A DNA stretch of 64,000 nucleotides. Origin: Doryteuthis pealeii (Eukaryota; Mollusca; Cephalopoda; Myopsida; Loliginidae). The stretch spans positions 51,293,193 to 51,357,192 of the forward strand of contig CM042157.1 in assembly GCA_023376005.1 (NCBI GenBank), given 5' to 3'. Positions 1 to 13,300 of this stretch are shown here, piece by piece. The stretch's first letter is position 1, and each line of letters opens with the position of its first letter. The notes under the pieces are model-generated. The model was not told where the DNA came from and ran no database searches. It worked only from the letters and a program-made list of their open reading frames with translations. The position numbers were made by a program, and so were the translations under genes.

Positions 1-950
1 AGCTTCTCAGCTTTGGATGAATGCTGCATCAAGTAATTCTAAAATCCATTTGTTCTCCAATCCCCACGCTGTCAGAAAAATTGAATTGTGTGAATGAATA
101 GGTAAATATTAGGAGTGGGGTAGGGGAGCAAAATAATTTTGGAATATTATCAGATAAAACATAAACTTGAACTAAACCAGAAAGTTTATCAGATAAAATG
201 GATCTAGATTAACGTTGGTGTGGATTCTAGTTTTTCCTCAAATAATAACAATGTATCACCCTAGAACTACAAAGATAATTATGAAAAGGAAACTATGGAT
301 ATTAGTCTGAATAATTTATTGAATGACAATTTTACTGCAGATGTTAAGACAATGTAAAGTCATTGAAGTTTTATATAAAGATAAGCTAAATCAATTCCAT
401 TTGGTGTTTGATTTGTCATCCGTCCTCTTTATCTGCAGATGAAATGCTCCAAAACAATCAGTGAATACTCAAAATGGCAAATATGATCTGACCTTATAAA
501 TACTTTTTTCTCTAAACAAACCTATAATAAAGTTTACTTTAGATTTATAAAATGTCAAACTTCAGATTGTGGTTTTGCCACATCCCCACCTACAAGTTTG
601 AATTCAGTGTTTTATTTATCCTTGACCAATTGCTTTTACAAAGGCTAAAGAGTTAAGTCTGCCCTACTATTTATCTGTAGCTTAGAGTGAAGAGATGAAT
701 TCATGTTCAATCCAAGGGTATGATCCAAGGGTATGATCCAAGTGTATGATGAGTGTGAAGTGAAGAAAAAAACAGCCTTCTCTAGAAATGGAACTTGGCA
801 TGTTGGGTTTCCAATAAGAAAATAAACAATAATAATAATTAAGAAAAACATAGAACAATTAGAACAAAATGCTGTAATAAAATCATGTATAAAAATTAAT
901 TTTTACTGTAGCAATATCAGTGCATAATTTCACATTTCATCTAAAAGGAA
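1..950. other. AT-rich sequence, probable 3'UTR or 3' flank
   Basis: No protein-like ORF. It contains a short tandem (ccaagggtatgat about 3 copies, 713-747). If the terminal exon is right, part of this stretch is 3'UTR of the minus-strand sarcoglycan gene. Nothing else recognised. Confidence 0.3.
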
Positions 951-954
951 TTGG

Positions 955-1335
955 ACACATAGCATAGTGGATAAAGGCATTGGATTCAGACAGTTCTAAA
1001 GACAGTTATCTCTAGACTGCAGGTTCAATCCTTGTCAGGGACAACATGAACATAGAATAATAATCAACACAGCTTAACACCTGTACCCCAGCATTGGTTA
1101 ATGGAATGAGAACAGAATACCTCGTGGATTGAATAAAGAGTTAGGTTCAGAGTTCTGTGATAGCTCCGATTACGACAAGAAGGTTCACAATTATGGAAGA
1201 TTCCCGAGTTCGAAAGAAGGTTCCTGAGTTCAACAAGAAATACCTGAAGAAGGCTGGAGGGCACATTGGCTGAAATGTTGTACAGATAACAATAAAGATG
1301 AGGACAATAGTCTGAATAATCCAAATAATACTAAA
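955..1335 (+). mobile_element. tRNA-headed SINE, family A (copy 1)
   Basis: The head has a pol III box A (TAGCATAGTGG, 960-970) and a box B (GTTCAATCC, 1023-1031) about 53 bp apart, like a tRNA. The body follows (AACACAGCTTAACACCTG, then GTTCAACAAGAAATACCTGA) and ends AATAAAGATGAGGACAATAG. The same body occurs reversed near 18425-18815, 22258-22560 and 39965-40240, which defines a dispersed family. It is not a functional tRNA: the stem pairing is poor. Confidence 0.7.
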
Positions 1336-1431
1336 AGGAAAGACTTTATGACTTTTTCTTGGCATATCTGAATCATTTCTCTTTTGTTTTGGAACATTAT
1401 TAAGTAAAACTTTAAATATGAGGGTATCACA

Positions 1432-1433
<2 letters not shown>

Positions 1434-1487
<54 letters not shown>

Positions 1488-1490
1488 TTA
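1434..1490. repeat. (AT)n microsatellite
   Basis: About 55 bp of alternating AT at the 3' end of the SINE. Confidence 0.95.
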
Positions 1491-1808
1491 CAACTGGAAT
1501 ATTATAGACTTACAGTTGACTCTTAAAATGTAAATGTCATGTTCTATCCTGTTAATGTGTCATTGAAGGGGATTAAGGTATTGAAGGGGATTAAGTCATG
1601 CTAGATTACTTTGGATTGATGATGTCACAAGTGATACAAACACTTTACAAATGTTTAGTTTCAGAAAATCCTTTTAATATGTGGATACGTGGGCATTAGA
1701 TAAGTCACCAGACAAAAAATCTTTGAGAAGAAATCATCTAGAAAGAATATCAAAATAATAAAAAGAAAGGTGAAAAATAAAAAAAAACAACATTTTTGAC
1801 ATTTATGG

Positions 1809-1974
1809 TCAGAGAACTTCACTTTTTACAGATCTGCCTGCAGGTTTTTTTCTTGTTTGCCAATGTTCCTGATAATTTCCGATACTTGAGGCTTCATGGT
1901 CACTTATTCCAATGGCACCATTTTCTGCTAGCTCTAATTCTAAGGGAACCTCAGACCATGTGCTATCACGAACA
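1809..1974 (-). CDS. SGCE: Sarcoglycan terminal coding exon with stop
   Basis: Acceptor CTTTCTTTTACAG, then one base and 54 codons to a TGA at 1811-1809. Entered in phase 2 from the 51-nt exon it stays open to the stop. It reads [20 protein letters not shown], a serine/histidine stretch, and a basic end finishing KSEVL. The last residues (E-x-L) loosely fit a class III PDZ ligand; brain isoforms of mammalian epsilon-sarcoglycan are reported to carry PDZ-binding tails, so this deserves a look but is not proven. The sequence below 1809 would be 3'UTR; no convincing polyadenylation site was fixed. Confidence 0.75.
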
Positions 1975-2907
1975 CTGTAAAAGAAAGAATTAACTTTTGT
2001 TAATTAAATAGCATTAAAATGGAAGAAATTGCCTGATATCAAACATATCTACTACCAATAAGGATTGTTTTATTTCCTCACTACTTATAATCCCATTCTT
2101 CTTAATTTTCAATTGTAATTGTTAAATTATTTTTAGTGGCAATTATTTGCTATATTAAATCATTTACATATCTGATCAATTTAATTTTCTGTGTATTTTT
2201 CATATCTATCTATATATATATATGTGTTATATATATATGTCTATAATATATATCAATGGGAAAGTAATTTTTTGGTTTTAATGCAAAGCATAAGGGAAAT
2301 GTGTAAAATAAATGAGAAACTAAGTTGGATATTAAGTTCCATTTATTATTTCAATATTTTGGAAGATTCCATCTTTCTTTTAAAAGGATTTTTGTTAGAC
2401 TGGCTGGCTCCAGTAATCTCTGGTGTTTTATGGGCCAAGGGTGTCCATGTCTCAACCTGTCTTTGATGTTCAGCTTTAGCCACTGCCCTCTTATAATTTA
2501 TTGGCTAGGCTGGAAGTGGCTGGGGTGGGAGGGGTTTAGGTCTGTAGGTCGTTGGTAGTGGAGGGGTGTTGAAATATTTATAAGCATTTAAGTTACCTAG
2601 ATCTAAATTTAGATTGAGTGTGTGTGTGTGTGTGTGTGTGCAGAAGCGGACAATACATCTAGTTTTAATTTGTTTGCATTTTTGTGTGGATGGAAAGTTC
2701 TGATCTATTAGGATGTATTTCGGTTGTCTAGTTTGTGTTGTGGCTTGTTAAAATGTTTTGCTATAGGGGCGTATTGGGATTCCTGTCTAATGGTTAATTT
2801 ATGGTTGTTAAATCTAAATCTAAAGGCTTTTTTGATCTATCCTATATATCTGCTCTTTTTCACATTAGGTGCAGAAGATGTAGGATGTGCACCAAATGCA
2901 AAAGCAT

Positions 2908-2939
<32 letters not shown>

Positions 2940-2941
2940 GA

Positions 2942-2984
<43 letters not shown>

Positions 2985-3653
2985 TATATCTTATCATAAT
3001 TCAGATGATGTATTTGTCTGTAACAGAAACCAAGTCACCACTGATTATCACAATTTCCTTACTTATTTACATTATGTTCTCAATTATTTAATTTACCAAT
3101 TTATTTATTAATAATGTCTCTATTAAATACTACTTAAGTTAGATATTCCTCCAAACAGCCCATGTTATTAACATATTTTAGATCTTGCAATGTGTATTAT
3201 ATATAATTAAGAAATAAAAGTTTACATAGTATATGATCTAGATAATTTGCATATTGGTTTTAACAAAAGTGGGTTTCATAAATAATTACTTGGTGCTATT
3301 GATTTCTGATATTATTGCTTTATTCTCAAATGTATTAAAAACATTCCTATGCATAATTTTATAAAGAAATCAATTAAAATAAAATTAAAATAAGTGTAAT
3401 GTGTATTCTTATTTAGTTTTGTTAGTAATACATTTTAGCTAGTTGATAATTATACATATTATTAACCACAATTATTTGGTGTAATTGATTTCTGTAAGGT
3501 TTGCATTACACCCTGTATATTGTAAACATTGTTTGAATGTGAGATATGTTGTTTACATATCAAGTGTATACATTCATTCTTTCAGATGAATTCCCCTATC
3601 ATTGCTAATCACATTGATCTTCTGACATCCATTTTTATTTATCAACCATGTCC

Positions 3654-3693
<40 letters not shown>

Positions 3694-3806
3694 GGACATA
3701 TATATATATGTGTGTGTGTATATTTGGGCAGCATTACTTAGGACATGAACTTTGGTGGACTAATCCACGAATTCCACCCAAATATTAAAAAATTGGCCAG
3801 AAAACT

Positions 3807-3891
<85 letters not shown>

Positions 3892-4011
3892 GAGATGGAA
3901 GTGAATCCGACAGTATGTAGTATAGTAAGAAATTTGAAAAAACACAGGTTTAAATAAATGAACTTACCACTTATTTTATTTAAACCTGGGTTTTTCAAAT
4001 TTCTTACTATA

Positions 4012-4054
<43 letters not shown>

Positions 4055-4280
4055 AGTTAGGTAAGTGAAGATATAAAGTCAACAGCGTTTGGTAATTGTC
4101 AGTTTCTTGCCTATATGATTTTTAAGTTAAGTTTGAAAATTGCATAGGTGAGAAACTGACAGTTACAAAGTGCCATTGACTTTATGTGTTCACTACCCTA
4201 ACTTAGATAAATATGCTCTATTAATGATATACAGTACTCTTTACTTATAAATATAGCAAACTATATATATATATATTATA

Positions 4281-4312
<32 letters not shown>

Positions 4313-7300
4313 TTAAATTCAAAGAGTTATGTTGATTATGAATGGATGGATGAAAAAATGTATAAAAAAAATTGATTTTAAAGGTTGTATAAATGAATAA
4401 CTTTTTTTCTGGAGATAAAAATAAAAAATTAAAAAGAGGAAAGTAGAAATGTTCTTTGTTCTTTGTATGAAATTCTGTTTACAAAAAAGAGAAAATAAAT
4501 TGATGTCATAAATTCTCTTTGGAATTGTGGAAAGGTAATTACCTGTAGTTGTAGGGTGGTGGGGGGCTGGGATCTCTTTCTGTTTTCTGATGCCTACAAA
4601 CATAACAAAGAAAAAGTGAATGGTAATTTATAAAACACTTTTCAAATGCCATTCTATTCTTTTTTACTCATGTTCTGAAAAATGTTATTTTGTTCTGATC
4701 ATGTCTGTATGCTATTGTTGTTCATTTTTATTTAAATATTAGATCATGACTCAGTTTATAAAAAAAGACTGTGTTAGATTCATTGAATGGGACAATATAA
4801 TTTTCTCAGCATAACAGAAGAACAGATATGATCTTTTAAAACCTGACTATTTGAATATTTCACACTCATCTAGAATGATTTACAAGAGAAAAATAAAATC
4901 ACCAAATGAATAATACACTTAACAAAAGATAATATAATAATGCATGGGCCAAAATGTAATGATATAAAAAAGAACAGGAATGAGGAAATTCTTATCTGAA
5001 TAACTCATAGGACAATGATTATGGCTCATCTCAGAATTTCAAACAGTACTAGGAAGGCCAAATAACACACAAGCCAAAATATTGTGATAAAACCAATAAG
5101 AATGAGAATATTAATCTGAATAAGTAATAAAATTAGTGTAATTATTCTGGCCCTATCAGTAGGGGGAGACAAATGAATACTTTTTTTCCTAAAAATTGAA
5201 TAAGACAGGTGTTTTCTATGGCCAATTCTGGTGCTGATCCTGATACTCATGAGAAAATTGACCTAGACTGTCGTTTTAGGTTGGTTCCATGGAGATTTTC
5301 AAAATAGCAGCTGGAAATCAGTGTTTTTTGTTTAAGAAAATTGACAATATATGGCTTAATAATGGTGTAATATGTCTAATCATAGATTTTCATAGTCATA
5401 ATATGAATATGAAAATACATTTATTTTATTGATTAAACTGTTATTTCTTTATCATGCAAAAAATGAAAATTATAAGATTAGTAATATTTTTTCCATAGAT
5501 ATAACCAATTATATACAGTGAAGTCCTCAATAGTTAGTTTCTACACATAAGAATTGAATTTTCCATTTAAGTTAGTCACTGGACTCACAAATTTGCCCTG
5601 AGAAGACAGTCCACTGTCATATTTATCTCTGATTCAACTTTCAGGATATTTCGAATGGTTCTTTTTATTTCTTCAACCCCAAATTTCTCCATCTGGTATT
5701 GTCCATCCAATGTTTTGATTTGCCTCTTCTGGCAAATATCTGGTGCTATAGTTAGCCTTAGGTAACTGACTACAGCCAAAAGCTGATATTTTGTCAAAGT
5801 GTTTAATAAGCCTAATGAGGAAGCAGTGATAGGGCCACCATGGCGTTTACAAATATCCAGTTGATCCTGAGTCCTCCTCTTTTTCCTCTTTTTGATATCC
5901 TGCTTTTTCAGAAGGTCTAATGCCTTGGTGGCTTTCAATGTTGCCAGGAAATCTCTTTCTAGCTTTTTCACTGTCTGAATCTCCTCTGAACACCTAGTCC
6001 ATTTCCAACTCTCTTTCTTTTCACTGTTTGACTTACTTTCAAATGAGGAATCTACTCGTAACTTATTTGTTGAGATCACATTTCTTTGTGAGTGTATTGT
6101 AACTGATGTGCTACCTTCACTAACCCTAATTCGGTTATCAAATTTACCAAACTGGAATTCACATCCTAAGTTTGTGAGGGGTGCATACTGTAGTGTCTCT
6201 CTGTTACCATTATCATCTTGCCATAAGTGTTCTACCTCCAGCAGTTGCTTCTTAACAGAATCAATAACTTCTTCCGTTACTGCAGCTTCCAACTTTTCAA
6301 TCCTATTTGGTTCACCCTGTTGTTTTTCATCCTTTAATTCCTTGAGAACAAAGAAATCTTTCACCCCTGTCCAATTTCTGTCTAGTGGCATGTCACTGGT
6401 AACCATTTCATCAATCCCCAGAAAGTGCATCAGAGGGAACATAATGATATTTCCCATCGTCCTGTAGATTTCTGAGCACCAGATAAACCATTCATTTTGA
6501 ATGTATGTAGAAACGGCAAGAACCAACTCGTTGCTGTTTATATCGACTATGTCCTCAAAGAAAGCTTGTATGTGTTCCTGATGTGCCACAAATAACTTTG
6601 CCAAGACTGCAATGCACCCAAATCTGTTTGATACAAAGACTTTGAATCCTTAATGTTGAATATTGTTTCTTTCCATCCACTGTATATTGTTTCTTTTCAT
6701 CATTGTATAATGAAACAGAATGTGATGCATGACTTTGTGAAAGTAATTTAGCAATAGCAAAGTCCAAGTGTATAAACAGAAGTTCTAGGGGGAACTGAAG
6801 GCTTTCTCACCAGCAGTGACCAATAACATTTTTTGAATCCCAATCTTCTGCTCAGTGTCTCTGAAGACTTTGTCTATGGCATGGTCCACACACAATACAA
6901 TATGAGCACAACATTTTAGTCGATTATTAGGGTCTACTCCAAGGTTGTCAAGCAAGACTTTGTAGTCAGCTGCCCGGTCAGACATCCAAAAGTCAATTTG
7001 ACTTTTAAGGTCATCAACAGAGCAACTAGCAATTACTGCTAAACACTTCAGTTTGTACTTATAAGCTTTTGCCCCATCCTCCCCTGAGTGGCTTAGATTC
7101 TCAACATAGCCAGTTGTAAGTGACGTTCTTGAACTAGACTTTTGTATTAATGTTATATGGTCCGTTTTGACATCGTAGTAACGATGGCCACTGCCTTTGT
7201 GGTATCATCAAGCTCGGTTGTAATGACTTTGTCCTGCTTGTTGCACAACTGTTGTGCAACATATTCAACATTCAGGTAAGATGCATCTTCCAAATAATGC

Positions 7301-10300
7301 ATGATTGTTCAACGGGGAGCATATATGTCAGATTTCTCGTCACCCCGAGTTCAAATCCTGGATGTGATAATTGCATTTAACTTTGCGCTAATACCCTTGG
7401 GAAAGGTATGAATCCTACTCTCCCTCCAGCTATGGATAAATAGTAGGGCAGACTGGGCTCTTTAACCTTGGTTAGGCAACCAGTCTAGGAGAAGGAAAAC
7501 TCTGAATTCAAACCTGTTGAACTCCGCTTAAGAAATTGACCTTGTGTCACATCCTGCTCGTGCGGAGGGGTTGGTAAATATATATATGTCAGATTCTTTT
7601 GAATATCATTGCTAGGGATCTCAAATTCTTCATCACTGTCATACAGTTTGTGATCTGATTCACTTTCTACATTTATGTCATCATGAATAAATGTCCACTG
7701 TTGACCAAATATCATATTGGTTACATTAGCAAATATCCTACAAATTTCATTTGGAGAAGCTGTGCATTCTGACAAACACTTGGACCAAACAACAGTTTCA
7801 TTGAATGACCTGCATCCATTCTTAACCTTTACATTAGCAAATACAAGAGAACTACTGGTGGCAGTATCATTTTTGCTAACATGTGAAGAACGAAGTTTTT
7901 TTATCTGTAAATAATCTTTTGTTCACTCTTTTGAATTTCAGAATTTTCATCAAAAACAGATACCAATGCATCTTTCATCATCAATTGAATCAGTTCTTGC
8001 TGCTCTTTTTTTCTTTTCCTCTGTTATAAGATAGTTCTTCTTTACAGAACATTCTCGGCTCCCCTTTCTCTTTTTCATCCTTATCCAATCTTTTGGGACT
8101 GTGTTGGTGCAAACTGCTTTGTAAGCTCCAAAACAGTTCTCCTAACACCTGATCGTCAGGTGTCATCTTGACACCAAAGTCTATTTCCATTCGTTTTTGA
8201 TAGGATTGATCCTTACAACGAATATCATAGGAATGTAAAGTAAGAGTTTTATTAAATTCCATTTCCTTTTTGTACCAATCCTTGCTTTTGAATTTAGTAC
8301 TGTATTTTTCAACTTTTCGTAAAGCATTCATAGTCATCTTTCACTCTAGTAGCAACTGATTTTTCATTCAAAGGGTACACATTTTTGTCAATCCAGTCAT
8401 GCCTTAGTTCATTTGCAACACTTTTACTAGCTTGATCCCACGTAAAAGAGTGTTTCCCCTTCTGTTGTTAACACAATTGCAGCATTTGACCAATAACCAC
8501 AGTCCCAGGAGATAATTTAGATGTAGGTTTGAATTCATTAATCTCTGAGTATGTAGAACCTAAAAGTTTTTTTCTGCTTTCACTTCTTGATTTTCTTTCT
8601 GTCATTTTAGACTTGGCTACAACTTTAGGGAACTGCTTCATATTTATTGTATGACTGGCCATGCCCTTTCTGGCTTTCAGGTGAGAAGGAGTCATGGTGA
8701 GTCATGGTGAGAAGGAGTTATGGTGAGAAGGAGTCATGGTGAGTGGTGAGAAGGAGTCATGGTGAAGGAGTCATGGTGAGAAGGAGTCATGGTGAGAAGG
8801 AGTTCATGGTGAGAAGGAGATGGTGAGAAGGAGTTATGGTGAGAAGGAGTTATGGTGAGAAGGAGTCATGGTGAGAAGGAGTCATGGTGAGAAGGAGTTA
8901 TGGTGAGAAGGAGTCATGGTGAGAAGGAGTCATGGTGAGAAGGAGTTATGGTGAGAAGGAGTCATGGTGAGAAGGAGTTATGGTGAGAAGGAGTCATGGT
9001 GAGAAGGAGTTATGGTGAGAAGGAGTCATGGTGTCAAGGAGTCATGGTGAGAAGGAGTTATGGTGAGAAGGAGTCATGGTGAGAAGGAGAAGGAGTCATG
9101 GTGAGAAGGAGTTTATGGTGAGAAGGAGTCATGGTGAAGGAGTCATGGTGAGAAGGAGTCATGGTGAGAAGGAGTTATGGTGAGAAGGAGTCATGGTGAG
9201 AAGGAGTCATGGTGAGAAGGAGTCATGGTGAGAAGGAGTTATGGTGAGAAGGAGTCATGGTGAGAAGGAGTGGTGAGAAGGAGTATGGTGAGAAGGAGTT
9301 ATGGTGTCATGGTGAAAAGGAGTCATGGTGAGAAGGAGTCATGGTGAGAAGGAGTTATGGTGAGAAGAGTCATGGTGAGAAGGAGTTATGGTGAGAAGGA
9401 GTCATGGTGAGAAGGAGTCATGGTGAGAAGGAGTCATGGTGAGAAGGAGTTATGGTGAGAAGGAGTCATGGTGAGAAGGAGTTATGGTGAAAAGGAGTCA
9501 TGGTGAGAAGGAGTCATGGTGGTGAGAAGGAGTTATGGTGAGAAGGAGTCATGGTGAAAAGGAGTCATGGTGAGAAGGAGTCATGGTGAGAAGGAGTTAT
9601 GGTGAGAAGGAGTCATGGTGAGAAAGGAGTCATGGTGAGAAGGAGTATGGTGAGAAGGAGTTATGGTGAGAAGGAGTCATGGTGAAAAGGAGTCATGGTG
9701 AGAGTCATGGTGAGAAGGAGTTATGGTGAGAAGAGTAGTCATGGTGAGAAGGAGTCATGGTGAGAAGGAGTCATGGTGAGAAGGAGTTATGGTGAGAAGG
9801 AGTCATGGTGAAAGGAGTCATGGTGAGAAGAGATGGTGAGAAGGAGTTATGGTGAGAAGGAGTCATGGTGAGAAGGAGTCATGGTGAGAAGGATGGTGAG
9901 AAGGAGTTATGGTGAGAAGGAGTCATGGTGAGAAAGGAGATGGTGAGAAGGAGTCATGGTGAGAAGGAGTCATGGTGAGAAGGAATGGTGAGAAGGAGTT
10001 ATGGTGAGAAGGAGTCATGGTGAGAAGGAGTCATGGTGAGGAGTTATGGTGAGAAGGAGTCATGGTCAGAAGGAGTCATGGTGAGAAGGAGTCATGGTGA
10101 GAAGGAGTTATGGTGAGAAGGAGTCATGGTGAAAAGGAGTCATGGTGAGAAGGAGTCATGGTGAGAAGGAGTTATGGTGAGAAGGAGTCATGGTGAGAAG
10201 GAGTTATGGTGAGATGGTGAGAAGGAGTCATGGTGAGAAGGAGTCATGGTGAGAAGGAGTCATGGTGAGAAGGAGTCATGGTGAGAAGGAGTCATGGTGA

Positions 10301-13300
10301 GAAGGAGTCATGGTGAGAAGGAGTCATGGTGAGAAGGAGTCATGGTGAGAAGGAGTCATGGTGAAAGGAGTCATGGTGAGAAGGAGTCATGGTGAGAAGG
10401 AGTTATGGTGAGAAGGAGTATGGTGAGAAGGAGTCATGGTGAGAAGGAGTGGTGAGAAGGAGTTATGGTGAGAAGGAGTCATGGTGAGAAGGAGTTATGG
10501 TGAGAAGGAGTCATGGTGAGAAGGAGTCATGGTGAGAAGGAGTTAGTGAGAAGGAGTTATGGTGAGAAGGAGTTATGGTGAGAAGGAGTCATGGTGAGAA
10601 GGAGTTATGGTGAGAAGGAGTCATGGTGAGAAGGAGTCATGGTGAGAAGGAGATGGTGAGAAGGAGTTATGGTGAGAAGGAGTTATGGTGAGAAGGAGTC
10701 ATGGTGAGAAGGAGAGAAGGAGTTATGGTGAGAAGGAGTCATGGTGAGAAGGAGTCAGGGTGAGAAGGGTGAGAAGGAGTCATGGTGAGAAGGAGTTATG
10801 GTGAGAAGGAGTTATGGTGAGAAGGAGTCATGGTGAGAAGGAGTGGTGAGAAGGAGTCATGGTGAGAAGGAGTTATGGTGAGAAGGAGTCATGGTGAGAA
10901 GGAGTGAGTCATGGTGAGAAGAGTCATGGTGAAAAGGAGTCATGGTGAGAAGGAGTCATGGTGAGAAGGAGTCATGGTGAGAAGGAGTTATGGTGAGAAG
11001 GAGACATGGTGAGAAGGAGTCATGGTGAGAAGGAGTTATGGTGAGAAGGAGTTATGGTGAGAAGGAGTCATGGTGAGAAGGAGATGGTGAGAAGGAGTTA
11101 TGGTGAGAAGGAGTCATGGTGAGAAGGAGTTATGGTGAGAAGGAGTCATGGTGAGAAGGATGGTGAGAAGGAGTTATGGTGAGAAAGGAGTTATGGTGAG
11201 AAGGAGTTATGGTGAGAAGGAGACATGGTGAGAAGGAGTCATGGTGAGAATGGTGAGAAGGAGTTATGGTGAGAAGGAGTTATGGTGAGAAGGAGTTATG
11301 GTGAGAAGGAGTCATGGTGAGAAGGAGTTAGGAGTCATGGTGAGAAGGAGTTATGGTGAGTGGTATGGTGAGAAGGAGTTAGTATGGTGAGAAGGATGGT
11401 GAGAAGGAGTCATGGTGAGAAGGAGTTATGGTGAGAAGGAGTTATGGTGAGAAGGAGTCATGGTGAGAAGGAGTATGGTGAGAAGGAGTTATGGTGAGAA
11501 GGAGTCATGGTGAAGGAGTCATGGTGAGAAGGAGTAAGGAGCAACAAACTTAAAACTAAAATTTCCCATAAAAATAAATTAAATAAAACTGCGAAAATGA
11601 TTGGGATTTAATAGTTTATTAATTGGTTTAAAAACTTTATTCCAAATCTCAGTAAAATTATTAAACAATTTACAGATTTATTTAAAAAAGACAAAAAGAT
11701 TATAATATCAAAGAAAGAAGAGAAAATAATAGAACATGTATTTAATTAATTACAGGAAGAAACACTACTCTATTAGTATTACCCACATATTGCAAAAAAA
11801 TTTGAATTGTATTCAGGGATGTAACACAACAAAAAATGAAAAAAACACTGGATCCATAGATAGAGAGGATTGTAAGAATATGGTCTCTTCAGATATTTTA
11901 GGTTTAATTAAATCAATGCAATTCAAGCCAGAAAATAAAAAGGAATAGTTTTATATTCTAATTTGTACTATGATTACTAAAAATATAGAAAACATTTAGA
12001 TACAGAAACTTGGGACATACTATAGGAGAAGTATGTAGAATTATGAAATAAAATCTCATGCAGAACTATTAAAAGGAATATATAGAAAATTGAATTAAAA
12101 ATACTACAACAAATTATCTTTGATCATGGCTCCGTTGTCTTCCAATAATACCCCTGTAGCAAGCGAGCTCGCGTCAACCCACAAATCCATCTCCAGGCCG
12201 GCGATGCACCACTTTACCTTAACTGGATCATTCCGCTTAACCCGGGCAACTGTCTCTCGTATCATCATCTCCAGCAGAGGATCAGTAAGCGCAGTATCCC
12301 AACTGTCGGATACTGCATTTGCCCGACGCTTGATGAATCCAGCAGCCACTCTGAGCCAGCCACAGACAGGAAAATGACCCACAAGTCTCCCGCACAGGGA
12401 AAATGTATTTCATCGCGTAATAAGATGGGGAACATCGGGAACTTCACTTCCCCGCTTCCAACAAAGGACACCCCCCCCCCCAAACCTGCAGACCAAGGAC
12501 TTTGGCACCATCCTGCAGTCGCTCTGGATCCTTACAAATTAAGCCGTATTCAGACAGGTGCGTCCTCACACAAGCTGTCGACACTAAATCTTCATTGATG
12601 AAAATGTCGTCGATGTACGCCGAAGTGGCACTCTTGATAGTTGGGTCTTGGGACATAATGGCTTCGACAATAGATTTCATGATGAGAGGCGCCACATTGA
12701 GACCAAAACCCAGCCGGGTAAGGCAATACCTTTGCCCCCTGAATATCGCAGTCTGATATGGCCACAAAGATTTGTCAATGCAAACTTGAATCAAGCAATG
12801 ATACATTCGCGCCTTTCTTATGCCATTCTCTCAACATGGCCGCGCACACATCAGCATTAGCCATAAATGCATCGACATGCTCATTTAGCTCTCTGTAGTC
12901 CATGACCGGATGTACTTTACATTTGTTATGCTGAATCACGGCCATTAGCGGAACCAGTCCTTTAGGTGGACCAAGTCTCTCTTCGGGGTAGCCATTCTCT
13001 ATCCAATCATGAAGTTCAGCTTCGTGGCTCTTTCTGACATGGAACTTGGTACTCCGGTACCTTATTGCTCTGGAGCTCGTCCCCTGGACCATTTCCATTT
13101 AGCAATCCAACGATTCTGTTCTTCATCATAATCCACACAGAAATCCGGCTCATCAAGTTGGATTACTGCGTATACGTCTGCCTTTCGCCCACCAAAGCTC
13201 GCGTGATGGTCATGCCACCAAAAGCTCTGATGGCGTCATTCCCCAGTATGAGGTCAAACCCCAACAACCGCGTATTTACAACTAGAGCATCAATGTATAC

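Noticed and set aside
955..1035. Functional tRNA gene
   Set aside because: Boxes A and B are present but the arms do not pair as a cloverleaf and the sequence continues into a SINE body.
3738..4082. 114-codon ORF with VCVCVC and IYIYIY runs
   Set aside because: It is a translation of the palindromic GT/AC and AT tracts.
6108..6467. 119-codon plus-strand ORF
   Set aside because: Antisense shadow of the pseudogene coding block at 5585-6604.
8688..11537. CRISPR-like array or coding repeat
   Set aside because: Units are directly adjacent with no spacers, and the 16-bp period with frequent TGA rules out a long reading frame.
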